From: Rhizobium lentis
GTDB lineage: Bacteria; Pseudomonadota; Alphaproteobacteria; Rhizobiales; Rhizobiaceae
NCBI RefSeq assembly: GCF_014200175.1
Contig: NZ_JACHBD010000012.1
Span: 62,001-126,000 of the forward strand
Length of the DNA: 64,000 bases
Direction of reading: 5' to 3'
Shown here: piece after piece, positions 54,761 through 63,606 of the stretch
Position numbering within the stretch: the first letter of the stretch is position 1
How the letters are laid out: each line of letters begins with the position of its first letter
Position numbers and translations under genes: made by a program
The notes under the pieces: generated by a model
Told to the model about the DNA's origin: nothing
Database searches by the model: none
Seen by the model: the letters and a program-made list of their open reading frames with translations, nothing else

Positions 54761-55708
54761 ATGTCAGCCATCATTCTCGACGTCCTTCCCATCTTCATCC
54801 TGATCCTCATAGGCTGGGTAATCGTTCGCAGCGGCTTGATGGCATCAAATGTCGGCGATGCGCTCAGCGAATTCGTCTTCAAGATTGCCGTGCCGCTATT
54901 GCTCTTCCGCACCATCGCCGAGGCGGATTTCCATGGCGCTTCACCCTTCCGGCTCTGGATCGTCTATTTCTCCGGCGTCGCCATCACCTGGACGGCCGGC
55001 CATGTCGCCGCCACCCGCCTGTTTAACCGCGACGAACGGATCGGCGTGCTGGCCGGCGTTTCCTCGGCCTTCGCCAACAATGTTTTCATCGGACTGCCGC
55101 TCGTCCAGCGGACCATTGGTGACGAAGGGCTGGTGGCGTTGTCGATCCTGCTTGCCGTGCATTTGCCCGTGATGATGGTCGCCGGCACGGTTTTGATGGA
55201 GCACGCCGAACGAAAGATCGCCGGCAAAAGCGACCGCAGCATGGTCTTCGTGCTGCGCCAGATCGCCATCAATCTCATTCGCAATCCGCTGGTGATCGGC
55301 CTTGCGGCCGGCATGGCCATGCATCTTTCCGGCCTCACCATGCCGACTGCGGTGGCATCGGTCGTCGGCCAGATCGCGGGCATAGCCGGTCCGGCGGCGC
55401 TGATTTCGCTCGGCATGGCGCTGGAGAGATACGGCGTCTCCGGCAATCTCGGCATCGCCAGCGTCACCTCAAGTCTCAAGCTGCTGCTGCTGCCCGGCTG
55501 CGTCTGGACGGCGAGTCGTCTCCTCGGTCTCAGCCCAGAATGGACGGCGGCGATCGTGCTGACCTCCTCCGTGCCGACAGGCGTCAATGCCTGGCTGATC
55601 GCCAATCGTTTCGGCGTCGGGCACAGCCTCGCCGCCTCGACGATCTCAGTGACGACGGCGCTCGGCGCCATCACCGTTTCGCTCTGGGCTTATTTCCTCG
55701 GCGCCTGA
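54761..55708 (+). CDS. AEC-family transporter (auxin efflux carrier family)
   Basis: An inner-membrane protein of 315 residues with about ten hydrophobic helices in two halves of five, as in the AEC/BART superfamily (IILDVLPIFILILIGWVIVR at the start; VLTSSVPTGVNAWLIANRFG near the end). Bacterial members export or take up organic acids such as malate or malonate. The substrate here is unknown. The start at 54761 places the first helix correctly. A reading from 54584 would cross the terminator. Confidence 0.88.
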   Translation: MSAIILDVLPIFILILIGWVIVRSGLMASNVGDALSEFVFKIAVPLLLFRTIAEADFHGASPFRLWIVYFSGVAITWTAGHVAATRLFNRDERIGVLAGVSSAFANNVFIGLPLVQRTIGDEGLVALSILLAVHLPVMMVAGTVLMEHAERKIAGKSDRSMVFVLRQIAINLIRNPLVIGLAAGMAMHLSGLTMPTAVASVVGQIAGIAGPAALISLGMALERYGVSGNLGIASVTSSLKLLLLPGCVWTASRLLGLSPEWTAAIVLTSSVPTGVNAWLIANRFGVGHSLAASTISVTTALGAITVSLWAYFLGA

Positions 55709-55728
55709 ACCTGCGCCATCAACAACAA

Positions 55729-55751
55729 AAGCCCGGCTTGCGGCCGGGCTT
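55729..55751. terminator. Bidirectional hairpin between convergent genes
   Basis: AAGCCCGG and CCGGGCTT pair across CTTGCGG. Flanking A's on the left give a T-run for the minus strand (TTTTGTTG). It separates the AEC gene from cytochrome c. Confidence 0.75.
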
Positions 55752-55777
55752 CGATGGTCATGCAATGGCGCTTCGCT

Positions 55778-56341
55778 TCACTGCGTCGCGGTTTTCGGAT
55801 CCGGCAGCGGCACCGGCGAATCGGAAAGCGTGTGCAGGTAGAGGATGACGTTGGCGCGGTCCTGATCCTTCGCCAGGCCTGCGAAGCCCATCGCAGTGCC
55901 CGGCACATCCTTCTTCGGCGCCAGCAGGAACTTGTTGAGGTTCTCGAAGGTCCACTTCTCGCTGCTGCCCTTGGAAAAATCCTTCATGGCAGCGGAATAG
56001 GCGAAGCCTTCATGCGAGGCGATCGGGCGATCTACGACACCAAAGAGGTTAGGACCGACCTTGTTCGGCCCCCCTTTGGTGCCGTCATGACAGGCCTGAC
56101 ACTTCTTGAAGACCGCTTCACCGGCCTTGGCATCTGCAGAAGCGAGCAATTGCGCGATCGGAACGGCAGCGGCAGGCGCAGCTTCGCCGCCGGCGGCGGG
56201 CGCCTCTTCGGCAACGATCGCGAAACCTTCCTTTTCCGGCGCTTCGGAATGGAAGATCCCCTCGGACGCGATGGAGACCGACATCAGAACGAAAATCGTT
56301 CCGAGCAGCGCTCCCACGGCCGTATTGACGTATGAATTCAT
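55778..56341 (-). CDS. cycM: Membrane-anchored cytochrome c (CycM type)
   Basis: The 187 residues have an uncleaved N-terminal anchor (NTAVGALLGTIFVLMSVSIA), an Ala/Pro/Glu-rich linker, and a class I cytochrome c domain. The heme motif is CQACH and the axial Met is in GTAMGFAGL. It should carry electrons from the bc1 complex to a terminal oxidase at the periplasmic face of the membrane. AAGGGGAG precedes the start at 56341. Divergent from kdsB. Confidence 0.92.
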   Translation of the reverse strand: MNSYVNTAVGALLGTIFVLMSVSIASEGIFHSEAPEKEGFAIVAEEAPAAGGEAAPAAAVPIAQLLASADAKAGEAVFKKCQACHDGTKGGPNKVGPNLFGVVDRPIASHEGFAYSAAMKDFSKGSSEKWTFENLNKFLLAPKKDVPGTAMGFAGLAKDQDRANVILYLHTLSDSPVPLPDPKTATQ

Positions 56342-56494
56342 CTGCAATGCTCCCCTTGCAGCCGGCAGACCAGAACCGGACCATCTTGAAATCGCGCGGA
56401 ACCTATGTCTTTTGACTGATCGTTGCAACTGTCTAAATGGTCTTATGCGTGAGACTTTTTGACACTTTTCAGCCCGGAATAGAAGGCCCGAACC

Positions 56495-57250
56495 ATGAGT
56501 GATTCAAATTTAGACGAGGTGCTGGTATTGATCCCGGCACGCATGGCCTCCACCCGGCTTCCGGGCAAGCCGCTCGCCGATATTTGCGGACTGCCGATGA
56601 TCGTGCAGGTGGCGATGCGCGCCAAAGAGGCAGCCATCGGCCGCGTGGTCGTCGCCGTCGACGATCAACAGGTGTTCGATGCCGTTTCTGCCGCCGGCTT
56701 CGACGTCGTCATGACCAGCAGTGACCATCAATCGGGTTCCGACCGCATCTTCGAAGCGCTGACCAAGGTCGATCCGGACGGGAAAGCGAAAATCATCGTC
56801 AACGTCCAGGGCGACCTGCCGACGATCGATGCGGAAACCGTGCGCGCGGCTCTGCGCCCGCTCGAGAACGAGGCGGTCGATATCGGCACGCTGACGACCG
56901 AAATCGACGATGAGGACGACAAGACCGCGTCGCATATCGTCAAGATCGTCGGTTCGCCCGTCTCCGACACCCGTCTGCACGCCCTCTACTTCACGCGCGC
57001 GACAGCACCTTACGGCAAGGGGCCGCTCTATCACCATATCGGCCTATATGCCTATCGGCGTGCGGCGCTGGAGCGATTTGTCTCGCTCGGCCCATCGACG
57101 CTCGAGAGGCGAGAATCGCTGGAGCAGCTGCGGGCGCTGGAGGCCGGTATGCGCATCGACGTGGAGATCGTTGACACGGTTCCGCTCGGTGTCGATACTC
57201 CCGCCGACCTTGAAAAGGCGCGGCGCATCCTCTCCGCAAAGTCGAACTGA
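56495..57250 (+). CDS. kdsB: 3-deoxy-manno-octulosonate cytidylyltransferase
   Basis: KdsB makes CMP-Kdo for lipopolysaccharide core synthesis. The 251 residues have IPARMASTRLPGKPLADI (CTP-binding loop), VVAVDDQQVFDAV, GSDRIFEAL, NVQGDLPTID, and YHHIGLYAYRR with the metal and Kdo residues. It is 10 bases ahead of pheA, an arrangement common in Rhizobiales. Confidence 0.96.
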   Translation: MSDSNLDEVLVLIPARMASTRLPGKPLADICGLPMIVQVAMRAKEAAIGRVVVAVDDQQVFDAVSAAGFDVVMTSSDHQSGSDRIFEALTKVDPDGKAKIIVNVQGDLPTIDAETVRAALRPLENEAVDIGTLTTEIDDEDDKTASHIVKIVGSPVSDTRLHALYFTRATAPYGKGPLYHHIGLYAYRRAALERFVSLGPSTLERRESLEQLRALEAGMRIDVEIVDTVPLGVDTPADLEKARRILSAKSN

Positions 57251-57260
57251 CGGAACCATC

Positions 57261-58115
57261 ATGAACATCAAGACCAACAGGATCGCCTTCCAAGGCGAGT
57301 TCGGCGCCAATTCCGACATGGCCAGCCGCGACATGTTTCCGACCATGGAACCGCTGCCGTGCCAGACGTTCGAGGATGCGTTCACCGCCGTCGACAACGG
57401 CGACGCCGATATCGCCATGATCCCGATCGAAAACACCATTGCCGGCCGCGTTGCCGATATCCATCACTTGCTGCCGGAATCGCGGCTGCACATCATCGGC
57501 GAATATTTTATGCCGATCCGCTTCCAGCTGATGGTGCTGCCCGGAGTGACCAAGGACGAAATCCGCACAGTGCACAGCCATATCCATGCGCTCGGCCAGT
57601 GCCGCAAGATCGTGCGCGCCCATGGCTGGAAGCCCGTCATCGCCGGCGATACGGCCGGGGCGGCCAAGCTCGTGAAGGAAACCGGCGACCGGACGATGGC
57701 CGCGCTCGCGCCGCGCCTTGCCGCCGATCTCTACGGGCTCGAGATCGTCGCCGAAAATGTCGAGGATACGGAAAACAACGTCACCCGCTTCGTCGTGCTC
57801 TCGCGTGACGAGGAATGGGCGCAGCGCAATTCGGCGGAAGAAAAGGTCGTCACCACCTTCGTGTTCAACGTCCGCAATATTCCGGCCGCGCTCTACAAGG
57901 CGCTCGGCGGCTTTGCCACTAACAACATCAACATGACGAAACTGGAAAGCTACCAGCTCGGCGGAAAATTCGTGGCGACGCAGTTCTACGCCGATATCGA
58001 AGGCCATCCGAACGATCCGAACGTTCGCCGAGCCTTGGAGGAACTGCGTTTCTTCTCCGAGAAGGTGCGGATCCTCGGCGTCTACAAGGGGCATGCGATG
58101 CGAGGCCTGCTTTAG
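57261..58115 (+). CDS. pheA: Prephenate dehydratase
   Basis: PheA converts prephenate to phenylpyruvate in phenylalanine synthesis. The 284 residues are the monofunctional type (no chorismate mutase). The catalytic domain has RIAFQGEFGANSDMA, MIPIENTIAGRV, and NVTRFVVLSRD, where the Thr-Arg-Phe motif is catalytic. The C-terminal ACT domain (about 195-280) has NINMTKLESYQLGG, where E. coli has ESRP for phenylalanine binding. The change may alter feedback inhibition. Confidence 0.96.
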   Translation: MNIKTNRIAFQGEFGANSDMASRDMFPTMEPLPCQTFEDAFTAVDNGDADIAMIPIENTIAGRVADIHHLLPESRLHIIGEYFMPIRFQLMVLPGVTKDEIRTVHSHIHALGQCRKIVRAHGWKPVIAGDTAGAAKLVKETGDRTMAALAPRLAADLYGLEIVAENVEDTENNVTRFVVLSRDEEWAQRNSAEEKVVTTFVFNVRNIPAALYKALGGFATNNINMTKLESYQLGGKFVATQFYADIEGHPNDPNVRRALEELRFFSEKVRILGVYKGHAMRGLL

Positions 58116-58125
58116 CTCTTTGTCG

Positions 58126-58163
58126 TGCACGTCGCCGGGAGCTGATACTTCCGGCGACGTGCA
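58126..58163. terminator. Long perfect hairpin between pheA and the glyoxalase gene
   Basis: TGCACGTCGCCGG and CCGGCGACGTGCA form a perfect 13-bp stem with a 12-base loop. No U-tract follows on either strand. Probably a bidirectional barrier between convergent genes. Confidence 0.55.
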
Positions 58164-58182
58164 TGAACAGACCTCGCACGTA

Positions 58183-58551
58183 TTATTTGTCCGGCTCACA
58201 AACCCGCAACCGATGGCCATCGGGATCAAGCACGACGAAGGTCGGGCCAAAATCCAGCTCTGTCAGCTCCTGGGCGATCGGCAGGCCCCGCTGGCGCCAG
58301 TCCTCGTATTGCTTGGCGACGGCATTTTCCCCCGCCACCATGAAGGCCACTTCGCCGCGATTGCCGATCGCGGAGGGTTGCGGCTCGACCTTGCTGCGCC
58401 GCCAAAGGCCGAGGGTGAAACCGCCATCCAGCGGAAAGGCGACGAAATTCGGCGCCTCCACAGCCGGTTCGCGGTTCAGGAGGTTTCGGTAAAAGCCGGC
58501 GCTCTCGCCAGGATCCTTGACGTAAAGGATAATCAGATTGGGGCTGGTCAT
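58183..58551 (-). CDS. Glyoxalase/dioxygenase-superfamily protein
   Basis: The 122 residues form one VOC fold of two beta-alpha-beta-beta-beta units: NLIILYVKDPGESAGFYRNLL at the start, FVAFPLDGGFTLGLW in the middle, and FVVLDPDGHRLRVCEPDK at the end. The last includes the Glu that is a metal ligand in many members. It resembles drug-resistance or lactoylglutathione lyase-like proteins. Substrate unknown. The start at 58551 has GGGAGAA upstream. Longer starts at 58698 and 58575 lack support. Confidence 0.88.
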   Translation of the reverse strand: MTSPNLIILYVKDPGESAGFYRNLLNREPAVEAPNFVAFPLDGGFTLGLWRRSKVEPQPSAIGNRGEVAFMVAGENAVAKQYEDWRQRGLPIAQELTELDFGPTFVVLDPDGHRLRVCEPDK

Positions 58552-58675
58552 TTCGGTTCTCCCTTGGTGTGACATGCTGATGACCCCCTGCTGCCAATAT
58601 AAGACAGGAGGATGCGGCGGGCGTTGCCGAAGCAACGCCCGGTTTTGTCGGGCGGAATGTCGATGATGAAGCGGC

Positions 58676-58936
58676 TTAGAGCGGGAAACAGTCTTCATGG
58701 CGCGGGTTGCGCCCGTCCATGAAGCCGAGGTCGCGCTTCATGTAGTCAGGTGTCGCCTCAACGTCGAGTTTGAGGCGGCTTCCCCCGCAGATCTGGAAAA
58801 GGCCGATGGCGAACTGCAGCAGGCCGAAGCGGACCGACTGCCGGCCATCAGCGAAAGTTTCGGCCGAAATAATGTCGGCAAAGCTATTGGTGGCGAAGCG
58901 GTCGCCGGCCTGCTGAATGATTGGAGGCGTTACCAT
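58676..58936 (-). CDS. Small hypothetical protein below a WYL regulator
   Basis: The 86 residues contain RFGLLQFAIGLFQICGGSRL, a short amphipathic helix, then DYMKRDLGFMDGRNPRHEDC. The latter resembles the C-terminal end of DUF1127-type small proteins, though the match is weak. AAGGAG lies 8 bases before the ATG, so it is probably translated. The dyad at 58981 lies about 45 bases upstream, and the gene is a plausible target of the neighbouring regulator. Confidence 0.65.
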   Translation of the reverse strand: MVTPPIIQQAGDRFATNSFADIISAETFADGRQSVRFGLLQFAIGLFQICGGSRLKLDVEATPDYMKRDLGFMDGRNPRHEDCFPL

Positions 58937-58980
58937 GATCAGTACTCCTTCCGTAATGGATTGAGACTGATCATAACGCC

Positions 58981-58994
58981 AACTGCTGACAGTT
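58981..58994. promoter_or_regulatory. Candidate operator of the WYL regulator
   Basis: AACTG and CAGTT flank CTGA, and CTGCTG/CAGCAG form an overlapping dyad (58984-59006). These lie between the end of the WYL regulator gene and the small gene downstream. Confidence 0.4.
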
Positions 58995-59008
58995 TATGGC
59001 AGCAGCGA

Positions 59009-59704
59009 TCACCTCTCGATCGGCACGTCCTGCGTCTCGCGCCACTCCTTGAGAAGCACCGTGCGGCGGCGCGGATAACGCACCTCATGCAGTGCCATGT
59101 CGATGATGCGATCGGTGCGGAAATGGCGAAAATCCTGGCGCAACTCGCACCAGGCCATGAGGACGCGCACGTGCTCGAAATAGCCGAGCGCGAAAGGCCA
59201 GACGCGGCGGCGCGAGATCCGGCCCTGCTCGTCGCCGTAATGCAGTTCGAGAATACGCTCCAGCCGGATCGCCCTGCGGATAGCCGAAACATCTGCGCTA
59301 TCCTCATCGCGGCGTTTGGGGCCGACGAAAAGAGCGGCCGAATCGATCATCTCACGCAAATCGGCCGGCAGTACGGCAGCGATCTTGGCCAGTGCATCGG
59401 CACCGGCGCCGGCAAGGCGCGGCTCGGCGGCGCGGGCGACCCAGCGCGAGCCGAGCACCAGAGCTTCCAGCTCTTCCTCGGAAAACATCATCGGCGGCAG
59501 CATGAAACCGGGCTTCAGCACATAACCAAGGCCGGCTTCGCCTTCGATCATCGCGCCCTGGGCCTGCAGGCTGGCGATATCGCGATAGAGGGTCCGCAGG
59601 CTGACGCCGGTCTCCTGAGCGAGCACAGTGCCGGTCACCGGCCTGCGATAACGCCGAAGCGTTTGGAGCAGCGTCAGGAGCCGTTCCGAACGGGCGACCG
59701 GCAT
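59009..59704 (-). CDS. WYL-domain transcriptional regulator (YafY type)
   Basis: The 231 residues have an N-terminal winged helix of the DeoR/HTH-11 type (RSERLLTLLQTLRRYRRPVT, TLYRDIASLQAQGAMIEGEA) and a C-terminal WYL domain (RRVWPFALGYFEHVRVLMAW, RHFRTDRI). The Trp-Pro-Phe in place of Trp-Tyr-Leu is a common YafY variant. WYL domains bind nucleic acid or nucleotide ligands. It is 4 bases after nudC, implying cotranscription. Confidence 0.88.
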   Translation of the reverse strand: MPVARSERLLTLLQTLRRYRRPVTGTVLAQETGVSLRTLYRDIASLQAQGAMIEGEAGLGYVLKPGFMLPPMMFSEEELEALVLGSRWVARAAEPRLAGAGADALAKIAAVLPADLREMIDSAALFVGPKRRDEDSADVSAIRRAIRLERILELHYGDEQGRISRRRVWPFALGYFEHVRVLMAWCELRQDFRHFRTDRIIDMALHEVRYPRRRTVLLKEWRETQDVPIER

Positions 59705-59708
59705 GGCA

Positions 59709-60668
59709 CTAGCGCTTCCACTCCACCCAGTCGCGCATCAGGCGGTGGGCGATCGCGCCTTTCGGCGGCGAGGCCTTGCCGTTGGCGCCTGGGCGCTCCA
59801 GCATCTCGAGCGTTTCCTCGCGGGTGAACCAGCGGCAATCCTCGAGCTCCGTCTCATCGCGCTTGATCTCGGTGGATTTCGCCTCCGCGTAACAGCCGAT
59901 CATCAGCGAATGCGGCATCGGCCAGGGCTGCGAGGCGTGATAGCGGATACGGCCGGTGCGGATGCCTGACTCTTCCAGCGTTTCGCGGCGCACAGCGTTC
60001 TCGATGGTCTCGCCGGGTTCGACAAAGCCAGCAAGACAGGAATACATGCCCGGCGCAAAATGCGGACTGCGGCCGAGCAGGCAGAGGTCGCGGCTCTCAT
60101 CGACCGTCAGCATGATGACGACGGGATCGGTGCGGGGAAAGATCATGTGCTCGCAGGCGGCACAGACACGCTTGTAACCGCCGATATGAATTTCCATTGC
60201 CGCGCCGCAGCGGCCGCAGAAGCGATTATCGCCGTTCCAGCGAATGAGGCTTGCAGCCTGGGCGAATTCGCCGAGCAACACCTCATCGATCAGCATCTCG
60301 CGAAACAGCGTGCGGCCGTCGGCGGGCTTGTACTGGCTGGCGAGATCCTCGACGTCGATGCCGACGGGAACGGCGAGGCGGGGCTCGCCGCTCTTTCGAT
60401 AGCCGAGAAGCACCGTCTCGTCCCAATTCGGCCGAAGCTCCTGCAGCTCGTAGCGGGCAAAAAGCGGATCGAGCACCTGGCCGTCATGCTTCAGCACCAG
60501 CTTGTCGTTGGCGAAGGCGAAAATATGCGTACCTTCCCTCGCCAGCGCCTTTTCGACGGAGTGTTCGTCGCGATGTTCGGAATCGCGATTGAGGTCGTTG
60601 CCGGCAAAGGCCGTGAGATTGCTGGGTTCCGGATGCGGCACATCTGAATCAAAAAGCGAATGGCTCAT
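59709..60668 (-). CDS. nudC: NADH pyrophosphatase / NAD-cap decapping hydrolase
   Basis: NudC cleaves NADH and removes NAD caps from RNA. The 319 residues have the zinc ribbon (FCGRCG and CAACEH), HMIFPRTDPVVIML, the Nudix box GFVEPGETIENAVRRETLEE and the NudC-specific SQPWPMPHSLM. It is the middle gene of HIT-nudC-WYL regulator, with an ATGA overlap with the HIT gene. Confidence 0.95.
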   Translation of the reverse strand: MSHSLFDSDVPHPEPSNLTAFAGNDLNRDSEHRDEHSVEKALAREGTHIFAFANDKLVLKHDGQVLDPLFARYELQELRPNWDETVLLGYRKSGEPRLAVPVGIDVEDLASQYKPADGRTLFREMLIDEVLLGEFAQAASLIRWNGDNRFCGRCGAAMEIHIGGYKRVCAACEHMIFPRTDPVVIMLTVDESRDLCLLGRSPHFAPGMYSCLAGFVEPGETIENAVRRETLEESGIRTGRIRYHASQPWPMPHSLMIGCYAEAKSTEIKRDETELEDCRWFTREETLEMLERPGANGKASPPKGAIAHRLMRDWVEWKR

Positions 60669-61081
60669 GATGAAAGGGTTTCCCGCAGCTTCGCTGTCAA
60701 TTCGTCTCTCCTTCCGTCCTCGTAGGGCTCTGCCCGCCCGAAACCCCAGACGGGACCCGGCCAGTTGGCATCGCCTTCGAAGCGGGCAATGACATGAACA
60801 TGAAGCTGGCGGACGATGTTGCCAAGAGCCCCGATATTGATTTTTGTCGCGCCGGTGATCTCTTTGAGCGCCTTGGCGGTGAGCTCCGTCTCGAAAGCGA
60901 GCAGCACCTGGTCGAGCGGCGTCAGCTCGAAGATTTCGGTGATATCGGCTCGGCGCGGCACGAGAATGAGCCAGGGCCAGCGGGCATCTCTCGACAATCT
61001 CAGATCACAGAGGCCCGTGACCATGACGCTGGTGCTGTCGTTTTCCAGCCGGGGGTCGAGCATAAAGCCGTTCAAGGGCAT
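60665..61081 (-). CDS. HIT-family protein
   Basis: A 138-residue histidine triad protein, likely a nucleotide hydrolase or transferase. The triad region reads QLHVHVIARF, so the first His of the usual H-x-H-x-H is Gln while the two later His remain, including the catalytic one. N-terminal ENDSTSVMVTGLCDLRLSRD and WPWLILVPRR match the family. AGGAGG lies just before the ATG at 61081. The spacing is short, so the ATG at 61063 may be used instead. Confidence 0.88.
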   Translation of the reverse strand: MPLNGFMLDPRLENDSTSVMVTGLCDLRLSRDARWPWLILVPRRADITEIFELTPLDQVLLAFETELTAKALKEITGATKINIGALGNIVRQLHVHVIARFEGDANWPGPVWGFGRAEPYEDGRRDELTAKLRETLSS

Positions 61082-61159
61082 TCCTCCTGTCTTTTCCAAG
61101 GACTAGCAGTTTTTTATCATGTTGGCTTGCTTTTGATGACGATATTGCCGATATGTGCA

Positions 61160-61262
61160 TCCGGGAGGTTGGTGGTGGACGAGCCACTCGCCAACCGGGT
61201 CAGGTCCGGAAGGAAGCAGCCCTAACGAGCCCGGCACGGGTCATCGTGCCAGCCTCCCACCT
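61160..61262 (+). ncRNA. ffs: Signal recognition particle RNA (4.5S)
   Basis: The conserved apical domain GGTCAGGTCCGGAAGGAAGC begins at 61198, and GGGAGG (61163-61168) pairs with CCTCCC (61253-61258) to close the rod. Size about 100 nt, as in other Gram-negative bacteria. It pairs with Ffh for membrane targeting. It lies 43 bases before dnaX, as is typical. Exact ends are estimates. Confidence 0.95.
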
Positions 61263-61304
61263 TCTCTTTACGAAGTGCCCGGCATCCGGGCGACAAGCAG
61301 GGCG

Positions 61305-63176
61305 ATGAGCGACACCGAGCGACAATCAAAAGATGCCGCCTCGACGGGCACCGGATACCGGGTGCTGGCTCGCAAATACCGCCCCAAGGATTTCACGGAC
61401 CTGATGGTCGGCCAGGAGCCGATGGTCCGCACGCTGACCAACGCCTTCGAGACTGGCCGCATCGCGCAGGCCTATATGCTGACCGGCGTACGCGGTGTCG
61501 GCAAGACGACGACGGCGCGCATCCTGGCGCGGGCGCTGAATTACAAGACGGCAGAGATCGACAAGCCGACGATCGACCTGCGCGTACCCGGCGAACATTG
61601 CCAGGCGATCATGGAAGGCCGCCATGTCGACGTGATCGAAATGGATGCCGCCTCCCATACCGGCATCGACGATATAAGAGAGATCATCGAGCAGGTGCGC
61701 TACCGGCCGGTTTCGGCGCGCTACAAGGTCTATATCATCGACGAAGTGCACATGCTGTCGACGCAGGCCTTCAACGGTTTGTTGAAGACGTTGGAAGAGC
61801 CGCCGGAACATGTGAAATTCATCTTCGCCACCACCGAAATCCGCAAAGTGCCGATCACCGTGCTGTCGCGCTGCCAGCGCTTCGACCTGCGCCGCATCAG
61901 CGCCTCGGACCTCGTCGGGCTGTTTACGACGATTGCTGCCAAGGAGGGTATCGAGGCGGAAGCGGACGCGCTGGCGATGATCGCACGCGCTGCCGAAGGC
62001 TCGGCGCGCGATGGCCTGTCGCTGCTCGATCAGGCGATCGCCCATGGCGCCGGCGCCGTGCAGGCCGAAGCCGTGCGCGGCATGCTCGGCCTTGCCGATC
62101 GCGCCCGGATCGTCGATCTCTTCCAGCATATCGTCAAAGGCGATGTCGCCGGCGCCCTCGGAGAATTCCAGAGCCAGTACGAGGCCGGCGCCAATCCGGT
62201 GGTCGTGCTAACCGATCTTGCCGATTTCACCCATCTGGTGACGCGGCTAAAATATGTGCCGGATGCGGCAAACGACCCCTCCCTCAGCGAAATTGAACGC
62301 ACCAAGGCGGCGGAGTTCGCCAAGGGTGTGGCGGTGACGACGCTGTCGCGCATCTGGCAGATGCTGCTGAAGGGGATTCCGGAAACGGAAGGCTCGTCGC
62401 GCACGGCAGGGGCAGCCGAAATGGTGCTGATCCGGCTGGCGCATGCCGCGCATCTGCCGGCGCCCGAGGATGCGGCGCGGCGGCTTGCCGAATTTTCCGG
62501 CGACGGTGCCGGCGCGCGCCCCTCCTCCCCGCCTTCCGGCGGCAGTAGCGGCAACGGAACACGGATTCCCTATCAGAGCAGCGTCGCGGCGCGGGCGCCG
62601 GAGCCGACACTGCGGCCGCAGCCCTCAGGGCCGACCGCGATGCTGCGCGCCGTCCCCAATCCGGAACCGCAGACAATCGGCCGCGTCGAGACGAAGCCAG
62701 CTGAAGCGCCGAAGCCGCTGGTCCCAGTCAATTCGATCGGCGATATCGTCGACCTCGCGGCCGAAAAGCGGGACGTCAAGCTGAAGGCGCTGGTGCGCAA
62801 CTTCGTGCGGCCCGTGCGCATCGAGCCCGGGCGGCTGGACGTGAACCTCACCGAGGGCGCGCCAGGCACGCTGCTGAACGAGCTTGCCGTCAAACTGAAG
62901 GAATGGACAGGCATCCACTGGATCGTCAGCACCAGCCGCGAAGAAGGCGGACCGACGATGGTGGAGGCGGAAGCCAAGGCGCAGCAACAGCGGGTCAGCG
63001 ATGCGCGCCAGGACCCCGATGTCGCGGCTATTCTTGCGCAGTTTCCGGGCGCGAAGATTATCGACGTGCGCATCAGGGCGCCGACGCCGCAGGAGGAAGC
63101 GGAAGAGGCGACACCGCCTGCCGCCGCCGAATCCGAAGAAGGCGACATCCTGCCGGGCGACGACCTAGAATTCTAG
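61305..63176 (+). CDS. dnaX: DNA polymerase III subunit gamma/tau
   Basis: DnaX is the clamp-loader ATPase, 623 residues. It has RKYRPKDFTDLMVGQEPMV, Walker A TGVRGVGKTTTARIL, Walker B IIDEVHMLS, sensor 1 ATTEIRKVPITVLSRCQRF and SARDGLSLLDQAI. The zinc module expected after Walker A (four Cys in E. coli) reads LNYKTAEIDKPTIDLRVPG then EHCQAI, with one Cys only. The second half is the tau-type linker and C-terminus. The start at 61305 excludes the ffs gene. Confidence 0.95.
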   Translation: MSDTERQSKDAASTGTGYRVLARKYRPKDFTDLMVGQEPMVRTLTNAFETGRIAQAYMLTGVRGVGKTTTARILARALNYKTAEIDKPTIDLRVPGEHCQAIMEGRHVDVIEMDAASHTGIDDIREIIEQVRYRPVSARYKVYIIDEVHMLSTQAFNGLLKTLEEPPEHVKFIFATTEIRKVPITVLSRCQRFDLRRISASDLVGLFTTIAAKEGIEAEADALAMIARAAEGSARDGLSLLDQAIAHGAGAVQAEAVRGMLGLADRARIVDLFQHIVKGDVAGALGEFQSQYEAGANPVVVLTDLADFTHLVTRLKYVPDAANDPSLSEIERTKAAEFAKGVAVTTLSRIWQMLLKGIPETEGSSRTAGAAEMVLIRLAHAAHLPAPEDAARRLAEFSGDGAGARPSSPPSGGSSGNGTRIPYQSSVAARAPEPTLRPQPSGPTAMLRAVPNPEPQTIGRVETKPAEAPKPLVPVNSIGDIVDLAAEKRDVKLKALVRNFVRPVRIEPGRLDVNLTEGAPGTLLNELAVKLKEWTGIHWIVSTSREEGGPTMVEAEAKAQQQRVSDARQDPDVAAILAQFPGAKIIDVRIRAPTPQEEAEEATPPAAAESEEGDILPGDDLEF

Positions 63177-63198
63177 AGTTTCAAGAAGGAGCGAGACG

Positions 63199-63522
63199 AT
63201 GCGCGACATCATGGGCATGATGGGCAAAGTCAAGGAAATGCAGGCCAAGATGGAGCAGATGCAGGCGGAGATCGCCGAGCTCTCGGCCGAAGGCAAGGCC
63301 GGCGGCGGCCTCGTCACCGTCGTCATCTCAGGCAAGGGCGACCTGAAGAGCCTGAAGATCGATCCGTCGCTGTTCAAGGAAGACGATGTTGAGATCCTCG
63401 AGGACCTGATCGTCGCCGCCCACAAGGACGCCAAGGACAAGGCCGAAGCGCTCGCCGCCGAAAAGACCAAGGCGCTGACCGCCGGCCTGCCGATCCCGCC
63501 CGGCTTCAAGCTGCCGTTTTAA
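63199..63522 (+). CDS. ybaB: YbaB/EbfC nucleoid-associated protein
   Basis: The 107 residues form the tweezer-like dimer of the YbaB family: MMGKVKEMQAKMEQMQAEIA coiled coil, then VTVVISGKGDLKSLKIDPSLF and DVEILEDLIVAAHKDAKDKAE. It binds DNA and is typically next to dnaX and recR. AAGGAG lies 10 bases before the ATG. Confidence 0.95.
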   Translation: MRDIMGMMGKVKEMQAKMEQMQAEIAELSAEGKAGGGLVTVVISGKGDLKSLKIDPSLFKEDDVEILEDLIVAAHKDAKDKAEALAAEKTKALTAGLPIPPGFKLPF

Positions 63523-63606
63523 TCCAGGCAATCGATCTTCCATTTCACCGCTGTTGCGATGGGCGATGTGACAATCGCGTTCGCGATGCACAGGTGAAAC
63601 TGGCGC

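Noticed and set aside
61155..61304. Upstream in-frame extension of dnaX
   Set aside because: It would translate through the SRP RNA gene. The MSDTERQ start at 61305 fits the family.
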